Source: Pseudomonas sp. GGS8 (GTDB taxonomy: Bacteria; Pseudomonadota; Gammaproteobacteria; Pseudomonadales; Pseudomonadaceae). From it: DNA of 64,000 nucleotides. The position numbers and the translations under genes are program-made. This document shows positions 24,808 through 33,897 of this stretch, one piece after another. The notes beneath the pieces are model-generated. The model did no database searches. It was not told where the DNA came from and saw nothing but the letters and a program-made list of their open reading frames with translations. The stretch spans positions 2,979,501 to 3,043,500 of the forward strand of contig NZ_JALJWF010000001.1 of NCBI RefSeq assembly GCF_024168645.1. The letters are read 5' to 3'. Numbering within the stretch: position 1 is the stretch's first letter; each line of letters starts with the position of its first letter.

Positions 24808-26109
24808 TCAGGGCATAAATGAATAGATGATCGCAGACAGTGCAATCAAACCGACCAACACCACGAACACGTTCGAGGCCTGGCCCGAGTACTGGCGCAA
24901 GGCTGGCACGCGGCGGATGGCGTACATCGGCATCAGGAACAACAGGCAGGCGATGATCGGCCCGCCGAGGGTTTCGATCATGCCCAGGATGCTCGGGTTG
25001 AAGGTCGCCACGGCCCAGCAACTGAGGATCATGAACAGCGCAGTGAGGCGGTTCAGCCAGCCGGCAGAGATGACTCGACCACGGCCACGCAGGCTTTTCA
25101 CGATCAGGCCTTGAAAGCCTTCGCTGGCGCCGATGTAATGGCCCAGGAAGGATTTGGTGATTGCCACCAGCGCAATCAGCGGCGCGGCGTAAGCGATGCC
25201 CGGTGTCTGGAAGTGGTTGGCCAGGTACGACAGGATCGAAATGTTCTGCGCCTTCGCCGCGGCCAAATCAGCCGGGGACAACGCCAGCACGCAACTGAAG
25301 CAAAAGAACATCACGGTGACGACCATCATGGCGTGAGCGATCGCCAGAATGCCGCTGCTTTTGCGTTCGGCTTGCTCGCCGTAACGTTGTTTCTGATCGA
25401 CAGCGAAGGCAGAGATGATCGGCGAATGGTTGAACGAGAACACCATCACCGGGATCGCCAGCCACAAGGTTTTGAAGAACAGTGGCAGCGGCATGCCTTC
25501 ATTGGCAGTGGCGAAGAACGCGCCGTTCCAGTTCGGGATCAGGCTGACACCGAGCAGCAGCAAGGCCGCGACGAACGGGTAAACCAGCACGCTCATGCAT
25601 TTGACGATGACGCCCTGACCACAACGTACGATGGCCATCAGGCCGAGAATCAGCCCCAGCGACAGGATCGCCCGAGACGGCGGCGTCATGTGCAACTGGT
25701 GCTCCATCAGGCTGCTCAAGGTGTTGGTCAGCGCCACGCTGTACACCAGCAAAATGGGGAAAATCGCGAAGAAATACAGCAGCGTGATCAGCTTGCCGGC
25801 GCCGATGCCGAAGTGTTCTTCCACCACTTCAGTGATGTCCCCGGAACGGCCGGACAACACGAAACGCGTCAGGCCGCGGTGTGCAAAGAATGTCATCGGA
25901 AACGCCAGCACGGCCAGGATCAGCAGCGGCCAGAAACCACCCACGCCGGCGTTGATCGGCAAAAACAGTGTGCCGGCACCAATCGCTGTGCCATAGAGGC
26001 CAAGCATCCAGGTGGTGTCGTGTTTACTCCAGCCTTTGTGAGTTATTTCGCTACTGCGTGTGAGGTCTACAGCGGGATTATCGGCAGCAGGTGTACGTAC
26101 ATCGGTCAT
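24808..26109 (-). CDS. sdaC: SdaC-like serine transporter (HAAAP family)
   Basis: This 433-aa inner membrane permease starts at ATG 26109 (GAGGCG 6 bases ahead; the frame continues upstream). About eleven hydrophobic segments are visible. The N-terminal motif GWSKHDTTWMLGLYGTAIGA and the next GTLFLPINAGVGGFWP are typical of the hydroxy/aromatic amino acid permease family, and HRGLTRFVLSG and VFSFNHSPIISAF support it. It lies 63 bases after sdaA on the same strand, so it most likely imports serine by proton or sodium symport for the deaminase. A terminator follows. Serine rather than threonine as substrate is inferred from the partner gene. Confidence 0.88.
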   Translation of the reverse strand: MTDVRTPAADNPAVDLTRSSEITHKGWSKHDTTWMLGLYGTAIGAGTLFLPINAGVGGFWPLLILAVLAFPMTFFAHRGLTRFVLSGRSGDITEVVEEHFGIGAGKLITLLYFFAIFPILLVYSVALTNTLSSLMEHQLHMTPPSRAILSLGLILGLMAIVRCGQGVIVKCMSVLVYPFVAALLLLGVSLIPNWNGAFFATANEGMPLPLFFKTLWLAIPVMVFSFNHSPIISAFAVDQKQRYGEQAERKSSGILAIAHAMMVVTVMFFCFSCVLALSPADLAAAKAQNISILSYLANHFQTPGIAYAAPLIALVAITKSFLGHYIGASEGFQGLIVKSLRGRGRVISAGWLNRLTALFMILSCWAVATFNPSILGMIETLGGPIIACLLFLMPMYAIRRVPALRQYSGQASNVFVVLVGLIALSAIIYSFMP

Positions 26110-26172
26110 CGTTTTCGCCTCGTTATTATTTTTACTCGGGCTCACGTGTTGCGGACGGTCAGGAAATACTCC

Positions 26173-27549
26173 TCAGCATTCCACCCAGCTGACAGCCAGG
26201 CCGCCCCGTGAAGTTTCTTTGTATTTGTCGTGCATGTCGGCGCCGGTATCGCGCATGGTGCGGATCACCCGGTCCAGGGAAATGAAGTGTTTGCCGTCAC
26301 CGCGCAGGGCCATTTGCGTGGCGTTGATCGCCTTCACCGCGGCAATCGCGTTGCGCTCGATGCACGGCACTTGCACCAGACCGCCGACCGGGTCGCAGGT
26401 CAGGCCGAGGTTGTGTTCCAGGCCGATTTCGGCGGCGTTTTCCAGTTGTTCCGGGGTGGCGCCGAGCACGTCGGCCAAACCGGCAGCGGCCATGGCACAG
26501 GCCGAGCCGACCTCACCTTGGCAGCCGACTTCGGCGCCGGAGATCGAGGCGTTTTTCTTACAGAGAATGCCTACAGCGGCCGCGCCCAAAAAGAACGCCA
26601 CAACGTCATCGTCCGACGCGTCCGGGTTGAATTTCATGTAGTAGTGCAGCACCGCCGGAATGATCCCCGCCGCCCCGTTTGTAGGCGCGGTGACCATCCG
26701 TCCGCCCGCGGCGTTTTCTTCGTTCACGGCGAGGGCGAACAGGTTCACCCACTCCATGGCCGACAGGGTGGAGCTGATGACGTTCGGTTTGCCGATTTCC
26801 AACAGGCTGCGATGCAATTTCGCCGCGCGGCGCGGAACATTCAGACCGCCTGGAAGGATGCCTTCGTGACGCAAGCCTTGCTCGACGCACTCGCGCATCA
26901 CCGACCAGATGTGCAACAGGCCCTGACGGACTTCGGCTTCGCTGCGCCAGGCCAATTCATTGGCCATCATCAATTCGGACACCCGTAGACCGTGCTGTTT
27001 GCAGAGCTTGAGCAATTCGGCGGCGCTGGAGAAATCGTACGGCAGCACGACGTCGCTGGCCGGTGCAATGCCGGACTCGGCTTCGGCCGCTTCGATGATG
27101 AAACCTCCACCCACCGAGTAGTACGTCTGCTCGAACAGCTCACCGGTTTCGCCGAAGGCTGTCAGGGACATGGCGTTAGGGTGGTAGGGCAGGCTCTCGT
27201 CGAGCAGCAGGAGATCGTGCTGCCAGTTGAAGGCGATGGTCGCTTTGCCGGCCAGGGATAGTTCGCCGGTTTGGCGCAGGTGCTGAATTCGGCTGTCGAT
27301 GCAGGTCGGGTCGATGCTATCCGGCCATTCGCCCATCAGGCCCATGACACAGGCGCGGTCGGTGGCATGGCCGACGCCGGTGGCCGACAGCGAGCCATAA
27401 AGGCGGATTTCTACCCGACGTACGGCGGCCAGCAAATGCTGGTCAATCAGTGCTTGGGCAAAGGTCGCCGCAGCACGCATCGGGCCGACGGTGTGGGAAC
27501 TGGACGGACCGATGCCGACTTTGAAGAGATCGAAAACACTGATAGCCAT
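26173..27549 (-). CDS. sdaA: L-serine ammonia-lyase
   Basis: This 458-aa single-chain iron-sulfur serine deaminase turns L-serine into pyruvate and ammonia. I chose ATG 27549 ([20 protein letters not shown]), which fits the family start. The beta domain carries SSSHTVGPM; the catalytic alpha domain carries [13 protein letters not shown]. The cysteines expected to hold the 4Fe-4S cluster are in [20 protein letters not shown] and [10 protein letters not shown]. It is the first gene of an operon with the serine transporter. A divergently oriented LysR gene starts 135 bases away and is the likely regulator. Confidence 0.95.
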   Translation of the reverse strand: MAISVFDLFKVGIGPSSSHTVGPMRAAATFAQALIDQHLLAAVRRVEIRLYGSLSATGVGHATDRACVMGLMGEWPDSIDPTCIDSRIQHLRQTGELSLAGKATIAFNWQHDLLLLDESLPYHPNAMSLTAFGETGELFEQTYYSVGGGFIIEAAEAESGIAPASDVVLPYDFSSAAELLKLCKQHGLRVSELMMANELAWRSEAEVRQGLLHIWSVMRECVEQGLRHEGILPGGLNVPRRAAKLHRSLLEIGKPNVISSTLSAMEWVNLFALAVNEENAAGGRMVTAPTNGAAGIIPAVLHYYMKFNPDASDDDVVAFFLGAAAVGILCKKNASISGAEVGCQGEVGSACAMAAAGLADVLGATPEQLENAAEIGLEHNLGLTCDPVGGLVQVPCIERNAIAAVKAINATQMALRGDGKHFISLDRVIRTMRDTGADMHDKYKETSRGGLAVSWVEC

Positions 27550-27684
27550 GCTAAAGCCTATACAAGCAATGGAAGAGAAATCGCCGCCATTTTTGTAGGC
27601 CAAGCGCAATGTCGGCGATACTGCCTACCTCGGTCCTACGTGACCAACGAAACTTCCTAAGACAGCCTTTAGCAGGACTAAACG

Positions 27685-28632
27685 ATGAGTCGTCAATTGC
27701 ACGCCCAGACTTACGTCTGGCTGCACGTGTTTACCTGTGCCGCGCGGCACCTGTCGTTCACCCGTTGTGCCGAAGAACTGCACATCACGCCGGGCGCGGT
27801 CAGTCAGCAAATTCGGCAATTGGAAGAGCGGCTAGGGTTTCGCCTGTTTCACCGGCGTGCCCGTGGTGTGGAATTGAGCGCGCAAGGCCAGCGCCTGGCC
27901 ATTACGGTCAACGAGGCTTACGGCAGCATCGACGCAGAATTGCGACGACTGGATGCGGGAATGATCAGCGGGATTTTGCGGGTGCGTTCGATTCCCTCGT
28001 TCCTGAGCAAATGGCTGACCCCGCGTTTACCGCGTTTGCAGCAGCGTTTCCCGGATATTCAATTGCGCCTGGTGGCGGAGGACAGCAGCGTGCCGTTGCA
28101 CGAGGGCGACTTCGACCTGGCGATTGATCTGAACGACGGCAGTTATCCCGGATTGTTATCCACAGCCCTGCTCGACGAGCAGATATTCCCGGTGTGCGCT
28201 CCGAGCCTGTTGCGCGGGCGGCCGCCGCTGCACGGTCCGGCAGACTTGATGCACTTTCCGTTGTTGCACGACATCACCGCCTGGCGCGGCAGTTACGAAT
28301 ACGCGGAATGGGAGTTTTACCTCAATGCCATTGGCTTCGAAGGCGCGGACGTGCGGCGCGGACACACCTTCAACCGCAATCACCTGACCATCGAAGCGGC
28401 GATTGCCGGGATGGGCGTGGCGATTGCGCGGCGAACGCTGCTCAACGATGAGCTGGAACGGGGCACGCTGATCGTACCGTTTGGCCTGGCGGTGCCCAAT
28501 CATAAGCGCTACGTGCTGCTCTATGCGCCGGGTGCGCTGAGCCATCCGGGCGTGCGTGCGGTGCATGACTGGCTGGTGGAGGAGGCAGGGATTTTTCGCA
28601 GCCAGCACCCGCTGGGGGAGCGGCAGGAGTGA
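27685..28632 (+). CDS. LysR-family transcriptional regulator
   Basis: This 315-aa LysR regulator has its winged helix at residues about 10-70 (WLHVFTCAARHLSFTRCAEE, LHITPGAVSQQIRQLEERLG) and a GcvA-like effector domain. It lies divergent from sdaA with a 135-base shared promoter region, so it is probably the serine-responsive activator of sdaA and the transporter. No stronger evidence for the effector can be read from the sequence. Confidence 0.9.
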   Translation: MSRQLHAQTYVWLHVFTCAARHLSFTRCAEELHITPGAVSQQIRQLEERLGFRLFHRRARGVELSAQGQRLAITVNEAYGSIDAELRRLDAGMISGILRVRSIPSFLSKWLTPRLPRLQQRFPDIQLRLVAEDSSVPLHEGDFDLAIDLNDGSYPGLLSTALLDEQIFPVCAPSLLRGRPPLHGPADLMHFPLLHDITAWRGSYEYAEWEFYLNAIGFEGADVRRGHTFNRNHLTIEAAIAGMGVAIARRTLLNDELERGTLIVPFGLAVPNHKRYVLLYAPGALSHPGVRAVHDWLVEEAGIFRSQHPLGERQE

Positions 28633-28846
28633 GCAGCTTGGGACATCAGGCAGGGGCGACCCAACTCCCGACATTAACAGCGCTTTTGCCCGTTGTCCGG
28701 CTTTTTTTGCGTATGAATATTTATCTTTTTTTAGGGGTTGAAATGTTCCGCGCACACACCGATTGTGTAACCAAGAGGTTGCGGTGATGACGCCCAAGGG
28801 CCAGCCGATGCGCCTCTTGCGAGCTAGCTGAAATAAGGGAAGAACT

Positions 28847-29257
28847 ATGCAAATCCAAGTCAATAGCGATAACCATATTCAAAGCAGTAAACGACTGGAG
28901 GAGTGGGTACGTACTACCATTGAGAGCACGCTCGAACGTTATGAGGAGGACCTGACCCGCGTCGAGGTCCATCTGCGGGACGAGAACGGCGATAAGCCTG
29001 GTCCCCATGACATGCGCTGCCAGCTGGAAGCGCGGCCAAAAGGCCACCAACCGATTTCCGTGACTCATAAAGCCGACTCCCTGGAACTGGCGATCGACGG
29101 GGCGGCCGAAAAACTTGAACATGCGCTGGAGCATATGTTTGGCAAATTACGCGGCAAACCACGCGCCGCTGTGGTGCCGTTCGACAGGGGCGCTCATGCC
29201 GATGCGCTGCTTGAGGATGAGTTTCTCGAGAACGAACAGGCTGCGCTCAACGGTTGA
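28847..29257 (+). CDS. HPF/RaiA-family ribosome-associated protein
   Basis: This 136-aa protein resembles the hibernation factor fold: MQIQVNSDNHIQSSKRLEEW, RYEEDLTRVEVHLRDENGDK, CQLEARPKGHQPISVTH and AIDGAAEKLEHALEHMFGKL. A short acidic tail follows (LLEDEFLENEQ). HPF/RaiA proteins sit in the decoding centre of idle ribosomes. This one differs in sequence from the rpoN-linked HPF and is a separate paralogue. AAGGGAAGAA precedes ATG 28847 and an intrinsic terminator follows, so it is monocistronic. Confidence 0.85.
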   Translation: MQIQVNSDNHIQSSKRLEEWVRTTIESTLERYEEDLTRVEVHLRDENGDKPGPHDMRCQLEARPKGHQPISVTHKADSLELAIDGAAEKLEHALEHMFGKLRGKPRAAVVPFDRGAHADALLEDEFLENEQAALNG

Positions 29258-29290
29258 GGCCTGATTCACTTTTTACCTTCCCAATGACTA

Positions 29291-29316
29291 CGGGCCTGCA
29301 TTGCAGGCCCGTTTTT
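29291..29316 (+). terminator. terminator after the HPF/RaiA gene
   Basis: CGGGCCTGC-ATT-GCAGGCCCG is followed by five T and an AT-rich stretch. Confidence 0.9.
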
Positions 29317-29362
29317 ATTTCAGGCGCAGGGGCTGTCGAAGGCTGCGATCTTTTGATCTTGC

Positions 29363-30247
29363 TTACCGCAAAAACGCCTGCCGATACTCCCCAGGCGTCC
29401 CACCCAAAGCCTGGCGAAACCGATTGGTAAAGTGACTGGCACTGGCAAAACCGCACGCCAGCGCAATCTCCCCCAATGGCTGCGATGTTGCGCGCAACAA
29501 CTCCCGCGCCCGGCTCAATCGCCGCGCCAACACGTACTGATGCGGCGGCAAGCCGAAGCTCACACGAAACATCCGCGCAAAGTGATATTCCGACAGCGCG
29601 CACAAGCTCGCCAACTGCCCCAGGCTGATTGCCTCCGCCAACTGGCTGTCGATGAATTCCACCAACTGCCGCCGCTGATGCGCCGCCAATCCACCCTTGA
29701 GGCGCAAGCCCTGACGCACGCCGACCTGGCTGAGCAGAACATGGCTGAGCATTTCGTGGGCCAGGCTGCTGGTGAGCAGGCGTTCGCCCGGTTCGTCCCA
29801 GTTGAGCGCGATCAACTGCCGAAAACGCCGGGCCTGCCGGGGGTCTTCGAGGAACGTGCGCTCGCGCAACTGCAATTCACGCGGTTCGCGATCCAGCAGC
29901 GTGACGCAGCCGAGGGCAAATTGTTCGGGGCTGAAATACAGGTGGGCCAGGCGAATGTCGCCGTTGATCACCCAGCCTGACTGATGGTCGGCCGGCAGAA
30001 TGCATAACTTGTCCGGGCCACCCTTGGTGTCAGGCTGGTCGCGGCGGAAGGTGCCGGTGCCGCCGGCGATGTAGCACGACAGGGTGTGATGGCTCGGTGC
30101 CTCGTAATCCTGGGCATCATGGTGGTTGTTCCACAAAGCCGCAGCCATGCCGTCACCGAGCTCGGCGCTGTGCTCCAGGCGAGCATTGGGCGAGCGGTTG
30201 AGCGCTTGAAAGACTTGCAGTGTATCGAGTGACACTGGTGCGGCCAT
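29363..30247 (-). CDS. AraC-family transcriptional regulator
   Basis: This 294-aa regulator has a cupin-like N-terminal sensor domain (YEAPSHHTLSCYIAGGTGTF near residue 50) and a C-terminal double helix-turn-helix. The latter reads LAEAISLGQLASLCALSEYH, FARMFRVSFGLPPHQYVLAR and CGFASASHFTNRFRQALGGT. Its gene is divergent from the DMT exporter at 30386, with 138 bases between, and is probably its regulator. The ligand is unknown. Confidence 0.92.
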   Translation of the reverse strand: MAAPVSLDTLQVFQALNRSPNARLEHSAELGDGMAAALWNNHHDAQDYEAPSHHTLSCYIAGGTGTFRRDQPDTKGGPDKLCILPADHQSGWVINGDIRLAHLYFSPEQFALGCVTLLDREPRELQLRERTFLEDPRQARRFRQLIALNWDEPGERLLTSSLAHEMLSHVLLSQVGVRQGLRLKGGLAAHQRRQLVEFIDSQLAEAISLGQLASLCALSEYHFARMFRVSFGLPPHQYVLARRLSRARELLRATSQPLGEIALACGFASASHFTNRFRQALGGTPGEYRQAFLR

Positions 30248-30385
30248 GATCGGTTCTCTCCAACGCCTTGCATCCTACTCCGTAGACATTGGCCTGCCAG
30301 CCCGCCGGCCGACAAAAGCGCAAGTTTATGCAAGTGCAAAAGGGTTTTACGCCGGACACTGAAGGCCTATTCAGGAGTCTTCACC

Positions 30386-31288
30386 ATGAACCTCTCGTTA
30401 TACCTGCTGACCGTGCTGATCTGGGGCACCACCTGGATTGCCTTGAAATGGCAATTGGGCGTGGTGGCGATTCCGGTGTCGATCGTCTATCGCTTCGGAC
30501 TCGCGGCGCTGGTGTTGTTCGTGATGTTGCTGCTCAGCCGGCGTCTGCAAGTGATGAATCGCCGTGGGCATCTGATTTGCCTGGCGCAGGGGCTGTGCCT
30601 GTTCTGCATCAATTTCATGTGTTTTCTCACCGCCAGCCAATGGATCCCCAGCGGCCTGGTCGCTGTGGTGTTTTCCACCGCCACGTTGTGGAACGCCTTC
30701 AATGCGCGGGTGTTCTTTGGTCAGAAAATCGCGCGCAACGTGCTGATGGGCGGCGCATTGGGTTTGTTCGGCCTTGGCCTGCTGTTCTGGCCCGAGGTGG
30801 CCGGTCATACCGCCAGCCCGGAAACCTTGCTCGGGTTGGCTTTGGCGTTGCTCGGAACCTTGTGCTTCTCGGCGGGCAACATGCTGTCGAGTCTGCAGCA
30901 GAAGGCCGGCCTGAAACCCCTGACCACTAATGCCTGGGGCATGGCTTACGGCGCAATGATGTTATCGGTGTGGTGCCTGGCCAAAGGCATCCCGTTCGAC
31001 ATGGAGTGGAACGCCCGCTACATCGGCTCGTTGTTGTATCTGGTGATTCCGGGATCAGTGATCGGCTTCACCGCCTACCTGACCCTGGTCGGCCGCATGG
31101 GGCCGGAGCGGGCGGCGTATTGCACCGTGTTGTTTCCCGTGGTGGCGCTGAATGTGTCGGCATTTGCCGAAGGCTATCAGTGGACAGCGCCGGCACTGAT
31201 GGGGCTTGTGCTGGTGATGCTGGGTAACGTGTTGGTTTTCCGCAAGCCCAAAGTGCGCGTGTTGCAGCGGACTGGCAATTTGGCCTGA
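30386..31288 (+). CDS. EamA/DMT-superfamily exporter
   Basis: This 300-aa membrane protein has ten hydrophobic segments arranged as two EamA repeats. The first begins LYLLTVLIWGTTWIALKWQL and the second has LALALLGTLCFSAGNMLSSL. Members export metabolites such as amino acids or toxic analogues. It starts at ATG 30386 behind AGGAG and is divergent from the AraC gene, so it probably forms a regulator-exporter pair. The substrate is unknown. Confidence 0.9.
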   Translation: MNLSLYLLTVLIWGTTWIALKWQLGVVAIPVSIVYRFGLAALVLFVMLLLSRRLQVMNRRGHLICLAQGLCLFCINFMCFLTASQWIPSGLVAVVFSTATLWNAFNARVFFGQKIARNVLMGGALGLFGLGLLFWPEVAGHTASPETLLGLALALLGTLCFSAGNMLSSLQQKAGLKPLTTNAWGMAYGAMMLSVWCLAKGIPFDMEWNARYIGSLLYLVIPGSVIGFTAYLTLVGRMGPERAAYCTVLFPVVALNVSAFAEGYQWTAPALMGLVLVMLGNVLVFRKPKVRVLQRTGNLA

Positions 31289-31317
31289 CGTTTTTGGGAG
31301 GTCGAACGCGGTACTGT

Positions 31318-31827
31318 TCAGCGCTCGATCTTTAAGGCGATATACATCAGTAACGGCAACATAAAATCAACGATATGCCGAGCCCAATCCTTGGCATTCC
31401 ATGTCTGTGATTTGTCCATGTCGAACCATTCGACGCCCACGACCTGCAAACAAACGTAGTAGATGAACAAACCGATCAGTAAACCGATTATCGAGAATTT
31501 TTTTGCTTCATGAAATTCTCGGGCTGACGCATTCAGCTTTTTATAAAGGTGGTAAGTGCCTACCAGGCAGTAAACGGTGTAGGTCACTTCGAGAGTGATG
31601 ATGAGCCAGTAAATCCGGTGATGCAGCATGGGCGAAGTGATGGCTCGGTAGCTTGTTCGCTCATTGTTATGGGTTGTGTCCATGCTCAGGACATGGGCGA
31701 CATATTCGTAGTTGGTGGCGTAGTCAGTAAAGTTGCTATACATCACCAGGAGTCCAAAAAAACTTATATAAGCCATTAGGACAATCTTGCTGATTCTGAT
31801 GATCTTGTCAGTTGTGTAGTTGTTCAA
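31318..31827 (-). CDS. DUF2165 family small membrane protein
   Basis: This 169-aa protein has four hydrophobic segments (about residues 12-32, 72-93, 110-130 and 148-165). The family stretches TTHNNERTSYRAITSPMLHH and IYWLIITLEVTYTVYCLVGT fit DUF2165, an uncharacterised inner membrane family. The start codon is TTG at 31827 with GGAGAA 9 bases ahead. Base composition is poorer in GC than its neighbours, which may mark a transferred gene. It stands alone between convergent or divergent neighbours. Confidence 0.82.
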   Translation of the reverse strand: MNNYTTDKIIRISKIVLMAYISFFGLLVMYSNFTDYATNYEYVAHVLSMDTTHNNERTSYRAITSPMLHHRIYWLIITLEVTYTVYCLVGTYHLYKKLNASAREFHEAKKFSIIGLLIGLFIYYVCLQVVGVEWFDMDKSQTWNAKDWARHIVDFMLPLLMYIALKIER

Positions 31828-31929
31828 GGTGATAGTTCTCCATCTACATAGTCCGGGGGCGGGTAAGTAGGGGAGATTCTAAGGGGCTTAACTTATTTTC
31901 GTTGGTTGACTGAATTGCAAGTTGTGTAA

Positions 31930-31967
31930 AAAAACGGGCAGTCATAAAAAATGTCTGCCCGTTTTTA
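31930..31967. terminator. bidirectional terminator
   Basis: ACGGGCAG and CTGCCCGT form a stem around an AT-rich loop. Seven A lie on the left and five T on the right, so it can end transcription on both strands. It lies directly behind the 2-hydroxyacid dehydrogenase gene (minus). Confidence 0.85.
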
Positions 31968-31968
31968 A

Positions 31969-32943
31969 TCAGCCTTTCCAGACTTGCGGGTTCACCAGAT
32001 CCTGCGGCCGCTCACCCAACAAGGCGCTGCGCAAATTGGTTAATGCGCGGTTGGCCATGGCCTCGCGGGTTTCATGAGTCGCGGAGCCGATGTGCGGCAA
32101 GGTCACGGCGTTTTTCAGTTGGAACAGTGGTGATTCAGCCAGTGGTTCTTTTTCGTAAACGTCCAGCCCGGCGCCACGAATCCGGTTGTTTTGCAGGGCT
32201 TCGATCAAGGCCGGTTCGTCCACCACCGGGCCGCGGGCGATGTTCACCAAAATGGCGCTCGGCTTCATCAGCGCCAGTTCGCGGTGGCTGATCAGGTGCC
32301 GGGTTTTTTCGCTGAGCGGCACCACCAGGCAGACGAAATCGGCTTCGGCCAGCAGTTGATCCAGGCTGCGGAACCGCGCACCGAGCTCCTGCTCCAGTGC
32401 AGTCTTGCGGCTGTTGCCGCTGTAGATGATCGGCATGTTGAAGCCCAGCCGACCACGACGGGCGATGGCCGCGCCGATGTTGCCCATGCCGACGATGCCT
32501 AAGGTTTTGCCATGCACATCGCTGCCGAACAGGGGGGCACCGACCGTGGCTTGCCATTGTCCGGCCTTGGTCCAGGCGTCCAGCTCGGCGACGCGGCGGG
32601 CGCTGCTCATCAGCAGGGCGAAGGCCAGGTCGGCGGTGCTTTCGGTGAGCACGTCGGGGGTGTTGGTGAGCATGATCCCGCGTTCGTTGAAGTAGGCGAG
32701 GTCGTAGTTGTCGTAGCCCACCGAGACGCTGGAGACCACTTCCAGTTTGCTGGCGTTTTCCAGCTGCGCCCGGCCAAGTTTGCGACCAACACCGATCAGG
32801 CCGTGGGCGTGGGGCAGGGCTTCGTTGAATTGGGCGTTGATGTCGCCGTTTTTCGGGTTCGGCACGATCACATCGAAGTCTTGTTGCAGGCGTTCGATCA
32901 TGGGCGGGGTGATGCGGCTGAAGGCGAGGACGGTTTTTTTCAT
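31969..32943 (-). CDS. ghrB: 2-hydroxyacid dehydrogenase (glyoxylate/hydroxypyruvate/2-ketogluconate reductase type)
   Basis: This 324-aa NAD(P)H-dependent D-2-hydroxyacid dehydrogenase carries the NAD motif GIVGMGNIGAAIARRGRLGF near residue 150. The catalytic Arg is in NIARGPVVDEPAL, the Glu in GLDVYEKEP, and the His in TLPHIGSATHETR. The sequence is nearest the GhrB/TkrA group, which reduces glyoxylate, hydroxypyruvate and 2-ketogluconate. It stands alone, with a bidirectional terminator just after it. The gene symbol is by family resemblance; the substrate is not fixed by the sequence. Confidence 0.88.
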   Translation of the reverse strand: MKKTVLAFSRITPPMIERLQQDFDVIVPNPKNGDINAQFNEALPHAHGLIGVGRKLGRAQLENASKLEVVSSVSVGYDNYDLAYFNERGIMLTNTPDVLTESTADLAFALLMSSARRVAELDAWTKAGQWQATVGAPLFGSDVHGKTLGIVGMGNIGAAIARRGRLGFNMPIIYSGNSRKTALEQELGARFRSLDQLLAEADFVCLVVPLSEKTRHLISHRELALMKPSAILVNIARGPVVDEPALIEALQNNRIRGAGLDVYEKEPLAESPLFQLKNAVTLPHIGSATHETREAMANRALTNLRSALLGERPQDLVNPQVWKG

Positions 32944-33045
32944 TGGAGAGGGGCTCGTCGGGCGTGGAGATTGCCAAGCACGCTAACATTCTTCCCCGGC
33001 ATTAGGCGAGTGCTCGGATTGCCCGGGTGTACGCCATGCAAAATT

Positions 33046-33195
33046 GTAGGAACGACCTGTGGCGAGGGGGCTTGTCGGAACGCCGCACCGCCCCGTTTGA
33101 GTGCGTAGCACTCACAAGATCTTTGATACATCAGAAATTTTGGGGTTGCTACGCAGCCCAACGGGGGCAAGCCCCCTCGCCACAGGTCGTTCCTA
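33046..33195. repeat. long inverted repeat (REP-like doublet)
   Basis: The left arm at 33046-33073 (TAGGAACGACCTGTGGCGAG, then GGGGCTTG) and the right arm at 33168-33195 are perfect reverse complements over 28 bases, separated by about 94 bases that contain a second, weaker repeat. It resembles the 'GTGGCGAGGGGGCTTG' element of P. fluorescens. Together with the flanks it fills the gap between ghrB and the DUF6124 gene; no gene is seen there. Confidence 0.85.
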
Positions 33196-33202
33196 TAATG
33201 GA

Positions 33203-33577
33203 TCAGCTGTGTGGCGCGGGTTTTGGTACGTCGACGTTATCCAGCACTCGATTCACTGCCAGCTCGGCCAACATGATGACCTGCTGGATCGCCAGGAGCG
33301 TGTGCCGCTGCGGGGTGTCGACATAGGCTGCGATGTCGCTGGTCATGACGCTGGCCGAGGCCAGGGATTCGCAGACATGGGCCAGCAGGCTTTCGTTGTC
33401 CATGTCCGGTGCAACCTGAAACATCCTGCTGGGCTTGCGGCCTTCTGGTTTTTTCGGAGTGGGCTTGAGGTAGTGATCGAGCGCCCGTTCGGCGGCTTCG
33501 TTGAGTTTCTTGGAATCGAGGGATTCGTAGGGGGAAGTGTCGTCCGCCTGAGGCGGATTCGGTGTCGCTTTAAACAT
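33203..33577 (-). CDS. DUF6124 family protein
   Basis: This 124-aa protein from ATG 33577 (AAGGAT 8 bases ahead) opens with MFKATPNPPQADDTSPYESL and DSKKLNEAAERALDHYL, a wording shared by a family I know as DUF6124 in Pseudomonas. It is soluble, with a proline/lysine-rich linker and a helical C-terminal half containing LLAIQQVIMLAELAVNRVLD. Function is unknown. Its most remarkable feature is the 5' leader, about 150 bases, which can fold into two mutually exclusive stems (33601-33712). That suggests post-transcriptional control. Confidence 0.82.
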   Translation of the reverse strand: MFKATPNPPQADDTSPYESLDSKKLNEAAERALDHYLKPTPKKPEGRKPSRMFQVAPDMDNESLLAHVCESLASASVMTSDIAAYVDTPQRHTLLAIQQVIMLAELAVNRVLDNVDVPKPAPHS

Positions 33578-33600
33578 GGCAAAGATCCTTAAAGTTGAGG

Positions 33601-33712
33601 AGCTGCCACTTTTTCGTTTTCCAGACAAAAGGGTGGCAGCTGTACGCGGACTGGAAAAACCGGTAAAGGATCAAACCCGGCAGACCCGAAGGTCTCCCAC
33701 GCACAGCCGCCA
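33601..33712 (-). ncRNA. structured 5' leader of the DUF6124 gene, two exclusive stems
   Basis: In the minus-strand transcript, stem P1 pairs 33712-33697 with 33649-33634 (16 pairs in a row, 3 of them G-U; the inner arm reads TGGCAGCTGTACGCGG on the plus strand). P1 encloses a UUCG tetraloop hairpin, AGACC-TTCG-GGTCT (33695-33682), and a short CCGG/CCGG pairing (33680-33677 with 33663-33660). A second stem P4 pairs 33641-33633 (AGCTGCCAC) with 33609-33601 (GTGGCAGCT). P1 and P4 share 33634-33641, so only one can form. P4 ends 23 bases ahead of the ATG. A CATAAT box near 33738-33743 could be the -10 of the promoter. Confidence 0.6.
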
Positions 33713-33897
33713 TAACTGTGGAGCTACAAAAGCGCCGCATTATGTCATTTGCTGTGATCCTATACTTCGGGTTTTCCAGGCCCGATCGCTGAATTGCCAG
33801 CGACCCATAAAGCCTACCCACTTCGCTTCCGACGCAACAACCGTCAAAACTTGTCGGAAACCTCCCCAAAAACCACCGCGTCTGTAGGACCGTGAAG
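33713..33897. other. promoter region of the DUF6124 gene and 3' flank of LysR gene
   Basis: No gene is seen. It contains the CATAAT -10-like box for the DUF6124 leader (minus strand) and about 120 further bases without recognisable structure up to the LysR stop codon. Confidence 0.45.
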
